From JAFGSG01 sp964626055 (lineage in GTDB: Bacteria > Spirochaetota > UBA4802 > JAFGDQ01), in the NCBI GenBank assembly GCA_964626055.1, contig CAZVDF010000005.1:1-64000 (forward strand): a stretch of DNA of 64,000 bases, written 5' to 3'. Shown here one piece after another: positions 9,069 to 18,533 of the stretch. Each line of letters opens with the position of its first letter. Position 1 is the stretch's first letter. Below the pieces are notes generated by a model. That model was not told the origin of the DNA and did not search any database. It saw only the letters and a program-made list of their open reading frames with translations. A program made the position numbers and the translations under genes.

Positions 9069-9845
9069 ATGAAGGATGGATTGATTCATAAAACCGCTAT
9101 TATCGAAGGTAATGTTTCCATTGGGAGTAATGTTAAGGTCGGTCCTTATGCGTATTTGTCCGGGGACATCAGGATAGGAGATGACACAGAGATCGGACAT
9201 TGCGTCCAGATAGAAGGCGATGTTAAAATCGGGAATGGCAATAAAATAGGCCATAGCGCCCATATCGGAGCTCCGCCGCAGGATGTAGCGTATAACGGGA
9301 GGAAGTCGTTTGTCATTATAGGCAATAACAATATTATCCGGGAGTTCGTGCAGATCCACAGGGGAACAAAAGAAGGCACTTCTACCGAGCTCGGCAGCGA
9401 TTGCTTTTTGATGGGCGGAGTGCATCTTGCGCACAATACAAAAGTCGGCAACAATGTTATTATTGCAAACAATACATTGCTTGGGGGATATGTCGAGATA
9501 GGCGATTTCGCTTTTGTATCCGGATTATGCGGATTTCATCAGTTCGTGAGGGTTGGCAGGTATGCTATGATAGGCGGCCTTGCAAGGATAAGCAAGGATT
9601 GTCTTCCTTTCATGATCACCGAAGGAAGCCCTGCAAGGACTATCGGGCCTAATGTTGTCGGCTTAAGAAGACGGGAATTTACCCTCGAAAGACGGCAATC
9701 CATTAAAGAGGCGTACAGGATATTATTCAGATCCAGGCTCAATGTTTCTCAGGCAGTAGAAGAATTAAATAAAATTAAAAATAACATAGACATTGAAGAA
9801 ATGATCGGGTTTATAAAATCCTCCGAACGGGGTATTATAAAGTAA
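9069..9845 (+). CDS. lpxA: Acyl-ACP--UDP-N-acetylglucosamine O-acyltransferase
   Basis: LpxA starts lipid A synthesis by acylating the 3-OH of UDP-GlcNAc. At 258 residues it has the usual length. Hexapeptide repeats form the beta helix (about 5-185), followed by the helical C-terminal domain. The catalytic His is His122 in GGVHLAHNTKVGNN, and the family signature GFHQFVRVGRYAMIGG follows. fabZ, which separates lpxD and lpxA in many species, is missing, as are lpxB and lpxC in this window. The gene lies 62 bases behind lpxD and is probably in the same operon. Confidence 0.95.
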   Translation: MKDGLIHKTAIIEGNVSIGSNVKVGPYAYLSGDIRIGDDTEIGHCVQIEGDVKIGNGNKIGHSAHIGAPPQDVAYNGRKSFVIIGNNNIIREFVQIHRGTKEGTSTELGSDCFLMGGVHLAHNTKVGNNVIIANNTLLGGYVEIGDFAFVSGLCGFHQFVRVGRYAMIGGLARISKDCLPFMITEGSPARTIGPNVVGLRRREFTLERRQSIKEAYRILFRSRLNVSQAVEELNKIKNNIDIEEMIGFIKSSERGIIK

Positions 9846-9885
9846 ACGTCGAATTCCCTGAAATGAACATACAGGATATTTAAAC

Positions 9886-10602
9886 ATGAGAACAATTATT
9901 GGCAAAAGAATAATTCCGGTTTTTATATTTTTCTTTTTTTTATTTTTACTGCCCGTCCCTGGCTCTGAATCAAAAGATAAAATAGAATCCCGAATAAAGA
10001 AGCTGTTTTCAGTCTATCAGGGTAAGTATATAATTTATGTAAATAAAAATAATTTTATGATGCACGTTTATAACAGAGATATGACCATAGCCAGGAGCTA
10101 TAAAATAGGATATGGTTTGAATCCGGATAAAAAGGCAAAATTGTATGCCGGGGACAGCCGCACGCCTGAAGGTGTTTATAAAGTCACGGAAATTTTAAGC
10201 CTGGATGCGGATAAAAAATCAGCGGCATATAGGAAATTGCGTGATATGAACAGCGTATATTTTAAAGCCAGGGAAGGTCATTACAGGTTCAGCCGTGCGG
10301 ATGTAGACCTGGGTTACAACGCATACGGTCCTCGTTTTTTCAGAATCGATTATCCTAATCCCGAAGATGTTAAAAGATATAATGAAGCTCTTACAAAAAA
10401 AATGATCCCGAAATACAGGGGAAAGATTCAGTCAGTCGGATCGGGGATTGCCATCCACGGGACCTGTGACGAACCTTCAATCGGGCAGCTTGCGTCAAGC
10501 GGATGTATAAGAATGCGTAATAGAGATATTGTCACACTGGATAAGTACATCGGAATGGGTATTCCTGTAATTATTTCCGGAGATCCAACATTAAAAGATT
10601 GA
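9886..10602 (+). CDS. Exported L,D-transpeptidase (YkuD domain)
   Basis: The 238-residue protein has a signal peptide (1-27) and a YkuD catalytic domain. The active-site motif is present: His191 in AIHGTCDEPSIG and the nucleophile Cys207 in SSGCIRMRNRD. Such enzymes form 3-3 cross-links in peptidoglycan or attach lipoproteins to it, acting in the periplasm. The N-terminal half of the domain (YIIYVNKNNFMMHVYNRD, RTPEGVYKV) is typical of the family. It follows lpxA by 40 bases, in an envelope-building neighbourhood. Which reaction it performs cannot be told from sequence. Confidence 0.9.
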   Translation: MRTIIGKRIIPVFIFFFFLFLLPVPGSESKDKIESRIKKLFSVYQGKYIIYVNKNNFMMHVYNRDMTIARSYKIGYGLNPDKKAKLYAGDSRTPEGVYKVTEILSLDADKKSAAYRKLRDMNSVYFKAREGHYRFSRADVDLGYNAYGPRFFRIDYPNPEDVKRYNEALTKKMIPKYRGKIQSVGSGIAIHGTCDEPSIGQLASSGCIRMRNRDIVTLDKYIGMGIPVIISGDPTLKD

Positions 10603-10658
10603 CATATTTATTTTATTTTTAAAAATTTCATATATTAAAAAATTTTCGGAGGACAAAA

Positions 10659-10982
10659 TTGTTAAATTTAATTTCAAATGCTTATGCTCAGGGCCAGGCA
10701 GCTCCTGCAGGACAGTCGGGCGGCGGTCTTACCATGCTTATTTTACCGGCTGCAATACTGATAATATTTTATTTCCTGCTCATCAGACCTAACCAGAAAA
10801 AAGAAAAAGACAGGAAAAAGATGATTGAGGCCCTTCAGAAAGGGGATAAGGTATTAACAAGCGGCGGAATCTACGGTGTGGTTGTTAATATTAAAAAAGA
10901 GGAAGATATTGTTGTCCTCAAGATTGCTGACGGAGCCAAAGTCGATTTTGCCAGGTCTGCAATTCAGGTCAGGCTTCCATAA
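10659..10982 (+). CDS. yajC: Preprotein translocase accessory subunit YajC
   Basis: YajC associates with SecDF and YidC. The 107-residue protein has one membrane segment (about 26-44, ending in FYFLLIRPNQKKEKDRKKM, the family hallmark) and a small cytoplasmic domain with GDKVLTSGGIYGVV. The start is a TTG at 10659, supported by a GGAGG site at 10648-10652; no ATG lies in the right place. It is followed, after one unknown gene, by secD and secF, which supports the assignment. Confidence 0.93.
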   Translation: MLNLISNAYAQGQAAPAGQSGGGLTMLILPAAILIIFYFLLIRPNQKKEKDRKKMIEALQKGDKVLTSGGIYGVVVNIKKEEDIVVLKIADGAKVDFARSAIQVRLP

Positions 10983-11081
10983 TACTGATTTAATGAATTA
11001 ATATTTTTTGTGAATTTCGATAATTTTTATTTTAAAAATTTTTAATCGGTATGATTAACAGGCTTCGAATTTACAGTTAAT

Positions 11082-11726
11082 ATGAGAAAAGCGTTTTTAA
11101 TAGCGATAATCTTTTTTTTATTTTTTATTTCAGGTAGTTTATCCGGGCAGCAGAATAGCGTCAGTCCCGGGAATTCTTCTAAAGCCGAATCTATAACTGA
11201 AGATCCAAAACCGGTAAATAATAATATTCAGGGTACCGTTCCGAATATCCCGGATAATAATAAGAAAGATGACGCGGATCCTGCAAAAAAAATTCAGGAT
11301 ATGCAGAATGAAGATGAAGCAGAAGATGCTAAAAGCGCTGTCAAGATCCATACTGATAATAAAAAAGCGGAGCAAAAACCGTCAGCCATTATTAAACCTC
11401 CGCCTGAAAAATCGATAATCGGCAATGGCCTTATCGAGGTCAATGAGGGGGATTTTAAATATAAAAGGATCCCGGGCATCTCACTAAATACCGAAAAACC
11501 TGTTGATAGATCTGTGACAGGGAAGTACCCGGAAGGTAGTAATAGTGAGGCAAAGGATTTATCGGAACCTGATGATAAAAAGGAAAAAAGGCTTTTTGGA
11601 ATAAAAAAAAGCACAGCTGTTATAATTTTAATGATAGTGCTGATTGGAATAATAATAGTTTTTAAAATCAGATCAAAAACCATGGGCGGCAAAAACGTCC
11701 TTAAAAGATTCCCTGGTATGAAATAA
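11082..11726 (+). CDS. Unknown single-pass membrane protein between yajC and secD
   Basis: I do not recognise this 214-residue protein. It has an N-terminal signal-like segment (about 1-22). A long low-complexity hydrophilic region follows, rich in Asn, Asp, Lys and Pro (25-175). A strong membrane segment (about 178-196, STAVIILMIVLIGIIIVFKI) precedes a short basic tail. The layout, exported linker plus a C-terminal membrane anchor, suggests a periplasm-spanning tether. It lies in the Sec accessory cluster, but it is followed by a terminator before secD, so it may be only loosely linked. Confidence 0.6.
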   Translation: MRKAFLIAIIFFLFFISGSLSGQQNSVSPGNSSKAESITEDPKPVNNNIQGTVPNIPDNNKKDDADPAKKIQDMQNEDEAEDAKSAVKIHTDNKKAEQKPSAIIKPPPEKSIIGNGLIEVNEGDFKYKRIPGISLNTEKPVDRSVTGKYPEGSNSEAKDLSEPDDKKEKRLFGIKKSTAVIILMIVLIGIIIVFKIRSKTMGGKNVLKRFPGMK

Positions 11727-11793
11727 TGAAAAATGTTTGAATAAGGATGCGGGATTTTTGCCGTTGCTGTTGAATGAATGCTTCAACCATGGG

Positions 11794-11820
11794 AAAGACG
11801 CATCCCGATGCGTCTTTATT
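11794..11820 (+). terminator. Perfect hairpin terminator upstream of secD
   Basis: A 10-bp perfect stem (AAAGACGCAT at 11794-11803, ATGCGTCTTT at 11808-11817) with a CCCG loop runs into TTTATTTTT. It separates the unknown gene from secD. Confidence 0.75.
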
Positions 11821-11867
11821 TTTGGCTTTTATCGAGATTTTGCTGATATGATACAAATGAGGAAAAG

Positions 11868-13679
11868 ATGAATAAAGGAATGCTTTATAAGGGAATATTT
11901 ATTTTAATAATAATAATTTTCGCGGTCATATTGGTTTTGCCGAGTGTCGGCAGTAAAAAATTGGAGATAATTCTTTCAGATGATGCCGCTTCACAGGCGA
12001 CTCAGGAAATTCTGAACCGTTTTTCCGCGGACAAATACGATATTGTTAGATCATCCGGTAAAATTACAATAGAAGCGTCCGGTCTGAAGATTACGGATGC
12101 GGTTATGAACGAAGTGAAGACATTTAAAGGCGTAAAAGACGTAAAAATCCTTCCGCACTGGGCTGAAAAGGCCGTCCTCGCGAAAAAAATCACATTCGGA
12201 CTTGACCTGCAGGGCGGGATGGACCTTGTAATGATGGCCAACTTTGAAAAGATCAAAAAGCAGTACACCCATGAAAGAGATCAACTGCTTGAAAAGAAGA
12301 AATCCCTTGAGGCTAGTTTAACCGAAAAGGACAAAATCGATAAAGAAGCGGTTAAAAAGGAAATAAAAGAAACTGATTATTCTTTAAAAGATATTAATGA
12401 CAACAGGCTGGACGAAAAAGGAGAATTAAGGGACCATTTCAAGGATGAGATCACCAAGCAGGCGCTTGAAATGCTTCGCAACAGGGTTGATAAATTCGGC
12501 GTAGCGGAGCCTTCGATTCTTCAAAGAGGAAGCGAGCAGATTGAAATACAGCTCCCCGGAGTAAAGGATCCTGCAGCCGTTAAAAATCTTATTGGAACTA
12601 CCGGTGCCGTGCAGTACAGGCTTGTCGATGACGCGTTTACTGCTAAGACCGCGGGCTGGCTTGCGGCGAATTATAAAGAAAAGAATCTGCCGGAAACAGC
12701 AGACGCCCAGGATGTCTTATTGTCACAAATTTCAAAGGGGATCAATCTTCCGAAAAATCTTGAGCTAATATTTCTGTATAATAGAAATGAAAAAACCAAA
12801 AAGATCTTTCCTGCCGATATAATGGCGCTTAACAGGACAGTCGCGTTATCGGGCAATGATATTAATAAGGCGTATGTGGGTCACGATGAATATGGGGCAT
12901 TCATTGTGCAGTTTACAACCACAACGGAAGGAGCTTCCAAGTTCGCGAAAGTCACGGCGTCGGAAAACAAAGGCAAAAGACTTGCCATTATTATTGATAA
13001 CAAGATCCGGAGCGCTCCGAGAATAAACGATCCTATTGTAACCGGCAGTGCGCAGATAACCGGCGATTTTACGGCAGATGAAGTTAACGCCCTTGCCAGG
13101 ATCATCCAGGAAGGAGCCCTGCCGGTTGACCTGACCATAGTTCAGGAAACGACGGTTGGCCCCACTCTCGGGCAGGATTCAATCGAAGCGGGAATATGGG
13201 CTGTTATTGTCGGATTGTGTGCAATAATGATATTTATGCTTTTTTACTACAAGACTTCCGGCTTAATAGCGAATCTCGGCCTGGTATTGAATACAATATT
13301 TACCCTTGCTTTACTGTCATGGCTGGGATTCACGCTTTCCTTGCCCGGTATTGCCGGCCTTTTGCTTAACGTCGGCATGGCTGTAGACTCCAATGTCATC
13401 ATTTACGAAAGAATGAAAGAGGAAGTCCAGTTCGGCAAGTCGGTAAAAATGGTCATCAGTACCGGCTTTGCAAGGGCATTCTGGGCGATTTTCGATGCCA
13501 ATCTCACTACTCTTATAGCTGCATTTGTTCTTTTTCAGTACGGTTCCGGGCCTATTAAGGGTTTCGCGGTAACACTCGCTGTAGGGGTTGTTTCGACAAT
13601 GTTTGTCGCTCTATTTATCACAAAGTATGTGTATGAAGTCATCGGTTCCAAAAAAGATATTAAAAAGCTAAGCATATAA
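11868..13679 (+). CDS. secD: Protein translocase subunit SecD
   Basis: SecD with SecF uses the proton motive force to help complete export through SecYEG. The 603-residue protein has a first membrane segment (8-25), the family motif FGLDLQGGMDL (110-120), periplasmic P1 domains, and five further membrane segments in the C-terminal third. The motifs VGPTLGQDSI and GMAVDSNVIIYERMKEE are intact. A charged, coiled-coil-like stretch at about 126-195 sits right after the LDLQGG strand. secF follows after 10 bases with its own ribosome site, so the two are one operon. Confidence 0.95.
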   Translation: MNKGMLYKGIFILIIIIFAVILVLPSVGSKKLEIILSDDAASQATQEILNRFSADKYDIVRSSGKITIEASGLKITDAVMNEVKTFKGVKDVKILPHWAEKAVLAKKITFGLDLQGGMDLVMMANFEKIKKQYTHERDQLLEKKKSLEASLTEKDKIDKEAVKKEIKETDYSLKDINDNRLDEKGELRDHFKDEITKQALEMLRNRVDKFGVAEPSILQRGSEQIEIQLPGVKDPAAVKNLIGTTGAVQYRLVDDAFTAKTAGWLAANYKEKNLPETADAQDVLLSQISKGINLPKNLELIFLYNRNEKTKKIFPADIMALNRTVALSGNDINKAYVGHDEYGAFIVQFTTTTEGASKFAKVTASENKGKRLAIIIDNKIRSAPRINDPIVTGSAQITGDFTADEVNALARIIQEGALPVDLTIVQETTVGPTLGQDSIEAGIWAVIVGLCAIMIFMLFYYKTSGLIANLGLVLNTIFTLALLSWLGFTLSLPGIAGLLLNVGMAVDSNVIIYERMKEEVQFGKSVKMVISTGFARAFWAIFDANLTTLIAAFVLFQYGSGPIKGFAVTLAVGVVSTMFVALFITKYVYEVIGSKKDIKKLSI

Positions 13680-13689
13680 GGAGTATACC

Positions 13690-14586
13690 TTGGAAAAAAT
13701 AATAGATTTTTTAAAATATAGATTTTTCGCGATCGGAATTTCCCTTGCATTATTATTAATTTTTTCGTTTGTAACTTACATATACGGCGGATTCAACTGG
13801 GGCATCGATTTTAACGGCGGCGTTAAGACAATAGTGAAATTCGAGAAAAGCGTTGATATTTCGAAAATCAGAGGCGTTTTGACCCAGAATAAGATCAGCG
13901 CGACTGTGCAGCAGATCGGTAAAGAAGAACAAAATAGCTACGTGATTGGGATCAAGCTTCTGGGCGAAGGCGAGACTTCCGAGAAAAGTTATCAGATGGT
14001 TAAAAGCGTCCTGGACAAAAGCTTTAAAAAAATTGAAGTTGTCAGCATTGAAACTGTCGGGCCTGCAATCGGGGCTTATTTAAGAAAATCCGGTATCCGG
14101 GCTACGATAATTGCTCTTCTGCTTATCATGATTTATCTCGCCTTCAGGTTCGAAATTAAATACGCTGTAGGAGCAATAGCGGCGCTTGCGCACGATATTT
14201 TTCTTTCAGTGGCCTTTATCGGTTTTATGCAAATTGAATTCGATACTCCTGTCCTGGCAGCCATTCTTACACTGGCGGGATATTCCGTCAATGACACGAT
14301 AGTCATTTTCGACAGAATAAGAGAAAATAAAAATATTGAATCAAAAGAGACTTTCGGGGAAGTAATTAATAAATCCGTAAGTCAGACGCTTACCCGGACG
14401 ATACTTACATCGCTTCTGACCTTATTTGCAGTTATTGCTCTCTTTTTCCTCGGCGGGGAAACGCTGCACAGCTTTTCACAGGTTTTAATATTCGGTTTTA
14501 TAATTGGATGTTATTCCACTATTTATATAGCATCTCCGGTAGTTCTCTGGTGGGAGAAATTAACCGCTAAAAAGATTAAATTGTGA
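13690..14586 (+). CDS. secF: Protein translocase subunit SecF
   Basis: SecF is the partner of SecD. The 298-residue protein has the N-terminal membrane segment (about 13-33), the FNWGIDFNGGV motif, and five C-terminal membrane segments. The conserved TLAGYSVNDTIVIFDRIREN signature and the TLTRTILTSLLTL segment are both present. The start is a TTG with AAGGAG 8 bases upstream; no suitable ATG exists near the usual N-terminus. Its stop overlaps the GTG start of the next gene by four bases (GTGA). Confidence 0.95.
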   Translation: MEKIIDFLKYRFFAIGISLALLLIFSFVTYIYGGFNWGIDFNGGVKTIVKFEKSVDISKIRGVLTQNKISATVQQIGKEEQNSYVIGIKLLGEGETSEKSYQMVKSVLDKSFKKIEVVSIETVGPAIGAYLRKSGIRATIIALLLIMIYLAFRFEIKYAVGAIAALAHDIFLSVAFIGFMQIEFDTPVLAAILTLAGYSVNDTIVIFDRIRENKNIESKETFGEVINKSVSQTLTRTILTSLLTLFAVIALFFLGGETLHSFSQVLIFGFIIGCYSTIYIASPVVLWWEKLTAKKIKL

Positions 14587-15524
14587 TATTTTATATAAGA
14601 AAAATTTTTTTTATACTTATATTTTTATTACTGTTCTTTCATACCGCTGTTTATCCGGACAAGAAGCAAAATATTCATGCATCCATCGATAACGCTTACA
14701 GCGCGGATAATATTCTCGGATTTGCGAAGAGCTTAATTTCCCAAAACGAGCACTACAGGGCTTTAGTCGAATTAAAAAGGCTCGATTCGTACTATCCGGG
14801 ATTCATTAACAAAGATATTATTATTACGACTGAGTTTTTTCTGCTGTTTAAAGGCGGCAGGTATTCTGATATCAAATCATCAGAATTGCGATATCCTTCC
14901 CGGAATTTAAAAGCAATTCACAATATTTTCAGAACAGATGTTTTTATTGAGGAAAATGATTTTGTGAATGCCGATCTGATTGCCATGTCCGAAAGAATTT
15001 CAGGCATTAATAAAGATATTGATTTATTTTTATATAAAAGGACAATACTTTCATATCTGCTTTTAAAAAAAATTGAGGAAGCCAGACGCGCAATCGATGA
15101 TAGAAAAACAGATATGCCCGGACCGGGCCATGGCGAATTAAGGGAACTTATAGAATACAGCGAGAATTGCTTCGGGTATTTAAAAAGACCTTATTGTGCA
15201 ATGGCTTTCGGAGCAATACCCGGAATGGGTTATGTTTATGCCGATAAGACCGCAACAGGCATAATAGCGTTTCTGCTTGTTTCAGCTTTATCTGCGCTTA
15301 CATATTACTCTTTCAAAACGGACAGCAAACCTGTAGGTGTGTTTGTCGGCACAGCGGCGACATTTTTTTACGGCGGCAGTATTATAGGCGGTTATCTGGC
15401 CGCGAAGAATTATAATGATACGGTCATAAATGATTTGAAAAATTCTCTATGCGGGAGAATGCATTTAGCCGGGGACAGAGAGGAAATATATAGTACTTAT
15501 GGCATCGGTAATCTCGGAAAATAA
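14583..15524 (+). CDS. Unknown exported protein with C-terminal membrane region, coupled to secF
   Basis: I do not recognise the family with confidence. The 313-residue protein has a signal peptide (1-24), a helical, possibly TPR-like middle (about 35-195), and then two or three hydrophobic segments. The C-terminal part contains the pattern GAIPGMGYVYADKTATGIIAFLL, seen in several uncharacterised bacterial membrane proteins (DUF5683-like by eye). The start is GTG, overlapping the secF stop by four bases, which implies translational coupling. It also overlaps ribD by 26 bases. A role in export or envelope assembly is suggested only by position. Confidence 0.65.
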   Translation: MIFYIRKIFFILIFLLLFFHTAVYPDKKQNIHASIDNAYSADNILGFAKSLISQNEHYRALVELKRLDSYYPGFINKDIIITTEFFLLFKGGRYSDIKSSELRYPSRNLKAIHNIFRTDVFIEENDFVNADLIAMSERISGINKDIDLFLYKRTILSYLLLKKIEEARRAIDDRKTDMPGPGHGELRELIEYSENCFGYLKRPYCAMAFGAIPGMGYVYADKTATGIIAFLLVSALSALTYYSFKTDSKPVGVFVGTAATFFYGGSIIGGYLAAKNYNDTVINDLKNSLCGRMHLAGDREEIYSTYGIGNLGK

Positions 15525-16761
15525 CCGGAAGTTCATGGAAATGGCGCTTGAGATCGGTTTTTCCAGGATGGGCAAAACATCGCCGAATCCTTCTGTGGGT
15601 GCCGTTATTGTCAGGAACGGAGAGATAGTATCCACGGGAGGCACATCCCCGTGCGGGTCCGATCATGCTGAGATATGCGCCATCAAGAATGCGGTCACTG
15701 AGCTGGCCGGCGCCGAGATGTATGTTTCTCTCGAACCTTGCTGCCATCACAGCAAGCGAACGCCTCCCTGCACCGATGCCATCAAGGCATCGAAGATCGG
15801 CCGGGTGTATGTTCCGGTGCTCGATCCCAATCCCGAGGTCGCGGGCAGGGGAATAAGCACTCTGCGTGAAGCAGGAGTCGAAGTAGTCATAATGTCGGAC
15901 ATGTCGGAAAAGGCGTACGACCTCATAAGGCATTTCAGAAAATATTTGTTCAAAAAGACGCCATATATCATCCATAAGTCTGCGATCAGTCTTGACGGCC
16001 GGATAGCAACGAAAACCGGAGATTCGAAGTGGATTTCCTCCGAGTATTCCAGATACATAACTCATAAGCTCAGATCTGTTGTTGATGCCGTGATAGTCGG
16101 GAAAAATACCCTTATGATCGATGATCCCGCTTTAAATGTGCGCACTGATTCATTCAGCGATAATGTCAAGGAATTTTTCCGAAGATCTGATTTTAATACC
16201 GCAGGCAGGGAAAGTTTTTTTATCGAAATGCTGTTGAAATCCGCGGAGAATTCGCCTGCATCTCCTTTACGGGTTGTTGTCGGTGCGCCGGAAAAAATCG
16301 ATTTTAAAAAAAAGATTTTCGATGACGGGAATTTCGTTCTTTTTATAAATGAATCGAGAATGGAAAGCCTGTTAAAACAGCACAAAAGCGAAGAAATAAA
16401 GAGCCTGGTCAAATCCGGAAATATTGTATTCGTCGGCGGCCATTCAAAAAAAGAACGGGTTGATTTAATTTTAAAGGAATTGTATAATCGCGGGAAAATG
16501 CTTGTTATGATAGAAGGAGGCGGTGCCGCCGCCGGTTCATTTTTTGATGCCGGCGAGGTCGATCAGTTTATCTATTTCGTCGCTCCAAGGATACTTGGAG
16601 AGGGTACGGCTGTTATTGAAGCGGAAGGGAAACAGACTGTATCCGATTCCAGGACTCTGTATGATGTCACAACAGTGCTGTTAAAAGAAGACATTTTATA
16701 TAATGCTTATTCCGAACCCACACTGGGGATTTGCAGGGAAATCGAATGTTTACAGGATTGA
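15499..16761 (+). CDS. ribD: Bifunctional riboflavin biosynthesis deaminase/reductase
   Basis: RibD deaminates and then reduces the pyrimidine intermediate of riboflavin synthesis. The N-terminal deaminase domain (about 10-150) has the zinc motif His56-Ala-Glu58 and EPCCHHSKRTPPC (residues 79-91). The C-terminal reductase domain (about 155-400) has SLDGRIATKTGDSKWIS and the GGGAAAGSFFDAGEVD signature. The ATG at 15499 overlaps the upstream gene by 26 bases; a later ATG at 15535 would still keep the deaminase core. ribE overlaps the 3' end by 16 bases, so the two are coupled. Confidence 0.93.
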   Translation: MASVISENNRKFMEMALEIGFSRMGKTSPNPSVGAVIVRNGEIVSTGGTSPCGSDHAEICAIKNAVTELAGAEMYVSLEPCCHHSKRTPPCTDAIKASKIGRVYVPVLDPNPEVAGRGISTLREAGVEVVIMSDMSEKAYDLIRHFRKYLFKKTPYIIHKSAISLDGRIATKTGDSKWISSEYSRYITHKLRSVVDAVIVGKNTLMIDDPALNVRTDSFSDNVKEFFRRSDFNTAGRESFFIEMLLKSAENSPASPLRVVVGAPEKIDFKKKIFDDGNFVLFINESRMESLLKQHKSEEIKSLVKSGNIVFVGGHSKKERVDLILKELYNRGKMLVMIEGGGAAAGSFFDAGEVDQFIYFVAPRILGEGTAVIEAEGKQTVSDSRTLYDVTTVLLKEDILYNAYSEPTLGICREIECLQD

Positions 16762-17417
16762 TTGAAGAAATCGGGATCGTCAGATCCGTCAAAGCGTCGG
16801 AAGGATCCGGGGAATACGGCGGAGGGATATATCTTACCGTATCCGCGAAAAAGGTCATTGAAGATATCAGGGCTGGAGATTCGGTTTCGATCGACGGCGC
16901 CTGCCAGACCGTGACAGGATTATCGGGCGATTCTTTCACGGTCTTTGCGTCAAAGGTCACGTGCGAAACCACGACATTTCGTTCTTTCTCGGCCGGCAGA
17001 AGAGTGAATCTGGAGAGGGCAATGACTGCCGGTGCGAGGTTCGGCGGGCATATCGTCCAGGGACATATTGACAGCCGCGGGAAAATAATTAATATTTTGA
17101 GGGACGGGAACGGAATACAAATCGAAATATCGGTACCGCGTGAAATATCAAAATATATCGCCGAGAAAGGTTCCGTTGCCGTTGACGGAATATCGCTTAC
17201 GGTCGTGTCCAAAGCAGAACGCGGTTTTTCGCTTTATATCATTCCGGAAACAATTAAGAATACCACTCTTCCATTGAAAATGCCTGGCGCTGAAGTAAAT
17301 ATTGAAGTTGACATTCTGGCAAAATATGTTGAACAGATGACCGGCAATAAAAAGACTGATGATAATAATGAGAATAAAAATCTAAAACGAATGCTGATGG
17401 AAGAAGGATTCATGTAA
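16746..17417 (+). CDS. ribE: Riboflavin synthase, alpha subunit
   Basis: This enzyme dismutates two 6,7-dimethyl-8-ribityllumazines to riboflavin. The 223-residue protein begins with the canonical MFTGLIEEIG and contains two similar lumazine-binding barrels (about 1-95 and 96-190), each with a DGxxxTV motif (DGACQTVTG, DGISLTVVS), plus GGHIVQGHID. The frame opens slightly earlier at a TTG, but the ATG at 16746 gives the family N-terminus. ribBA and ribH are not in this window. The last 20 residues are a polar tail beyond the usual end. Confidence 0.94.
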   Translation: MFTGLIEEIGIVRSVKASEGSGEYGGGIYLTVSAKKVIEDIRAGDSVSIDGACQTVTGLSGDSFTVFASKVTCETTTFRSFSAGRRVNLERAMTAGARFGGHIVQGHIDSRGKIINILRDGNGIQIEISVPREISKYIAEKGSVAVDGISLTVVSKAERGFSLYIIPETIKNTTLPLKMPGAEVNIEVDILAKYVEQMTGNKKTDDNNENKNLKRMLMEEGFM

Positions 17418-17419
17418 CC

Positions 17420-18523
17420 ATGAAAAAAATATTTTTCGTATTAATTTTTTTTATTATGACTGTCTGCTTCTGCGCTACTTCCGAAACCATACGATTATAT
17501 AATAAGGAAATTTCATATTCATATTCAGATCCTGAAGCGGCTTTTCTTAACGACGTCATAAAAGGGAAGCTGATAATGGTTATGACTTTTGTGGAAGAAA
17601 AGCTTGTCGATATTAACTGCAGGGATTCTTCAGGTAAAACTGCCCTGATATACGCTTCGCAAAACGGGAATTTGAACATAATGGAATATCTGATTTCAAA
17701 AAATGCAGATTTAAACATACAGGACGGGAACGGAGTGACTGCCCTGATGTCTGCCGTCAAATTCAGAAAACCGGATGTCGTGCAGTATTTGCTTGGCAGG
17801 AATGCGGACGTAAAGCTTCTGGATTCGTATGGCTACACTGCGATGAAAATTGCAGTTGAAGGACAGCTGAATGATATTGTAAAAATATTGAGTTCGAATA
17901 GTGAATGCGTTGCCGCGCCTGACGGAGACGGGGAAACGCCTTTGATTTTTGCTGTAAAGAATAAATTTTACAATGCAGCTCTGATTCTGGCGGCAAGCGA
18001 TGCGGGAATAAACGCCAGGGATAAAAACGGTCAAAACGCTCTCATACTGGCTGTATACAGGAAGTATTATGACATTGTTCAGCTTTTGCTGCAGAATAAA
18101 TGCGAATTAAACGAACGGGACAATAACGGCCAGACCGCGCTCATGATTGCCGTATATTATAAGTTTTATGATGGTGTTAAGCTCCTGCTGGAAAACAAGT
18201 GCGATGTAAAGATAAAGGACAATTCCGGCCAGACGGCACTTATTATTGCGGCATCGATCAATAACTACGATGTTATACAGCAATTGCTGGATAACGGAAG
18301 CGAAATAGATGCTCAGGATAAAAGCGGGCAGACCGCTCTTATGAAAGCTGCGGATTATAATTATTATTATATTGCGGAACTCCTGCTCCAGAACGGGGCC
18401 GATATAGATTTAGTTGACAATTTGAAGAAGACTGCGATAACAATAGCTGAGGAGAACAGAAGGAAAGAGATTCTCGCTTTGTTGTCTGAACATAGAATAA
18501 ACAAAATTAATAAAGACAGATAA
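17420..18523 (+). CDS. Exported ankyrin-repeat protein
   Basis: The 367-residue protein has a signal peptide (about 1-19) and then roughly nine ankyrin repeats of 33 residues from about residue 60 to the end. Each carries the G-x-TAL-x-xA motif, for example SGKTALIYAS, NGQTALMIAV and SGQTALMKAA. Ankyrin repeats are protein-binding scaffolds; the exported location suggests a periplasmic or surface partner. It begins two bases after ribE but is functionally unrelated, and is followed after 10 bases by a lipase-like lipoprotein. The partner is unknown. Confidence 0.85.
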   Translation: MKKIFFVLIFFIMTVCFCATSETIRLYNKEISYSYSDPEAAFLNDVIKGKLIMVMTFVEEKLVDINCRDSSGKTALIYASQNGNLNIMEYLISKNADLNIQDGNGVTALMSAVKFRKPDVVQYLLGRNADVKLLDSYGYTAMKIAVEGQLNDIVKILSSNSECVAAPDGDGETPLIFAVKNKFYNAALILAASDAGINARDKNGQNALILAVYRKYYDIVQLLLQNKCELNERDNNGQTALMIAVYYKFYDGVKLLLENKCDVKIKDNSGQTALIIAASINNYDVIQQLLDNGSEIDAQDKSGQTALMKAADYNYYYIAELLLQNGADIDLVDNLKKTAITIAEENRRKEILALLSEHRINKINKDR

Positions 18524-18533
18524 ATCAGCTTCA

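Noticed and set aside
15424..16065. 213-residue minus-strand frame over ribD
   Set aside because: It is a shadow of ribD, whose catalytic motifs are clear.
16731..16745. Upstream TTG start for ribE
   Set aside because: The ATG at 16746 begins with the canonical MFTGLIEEIG.
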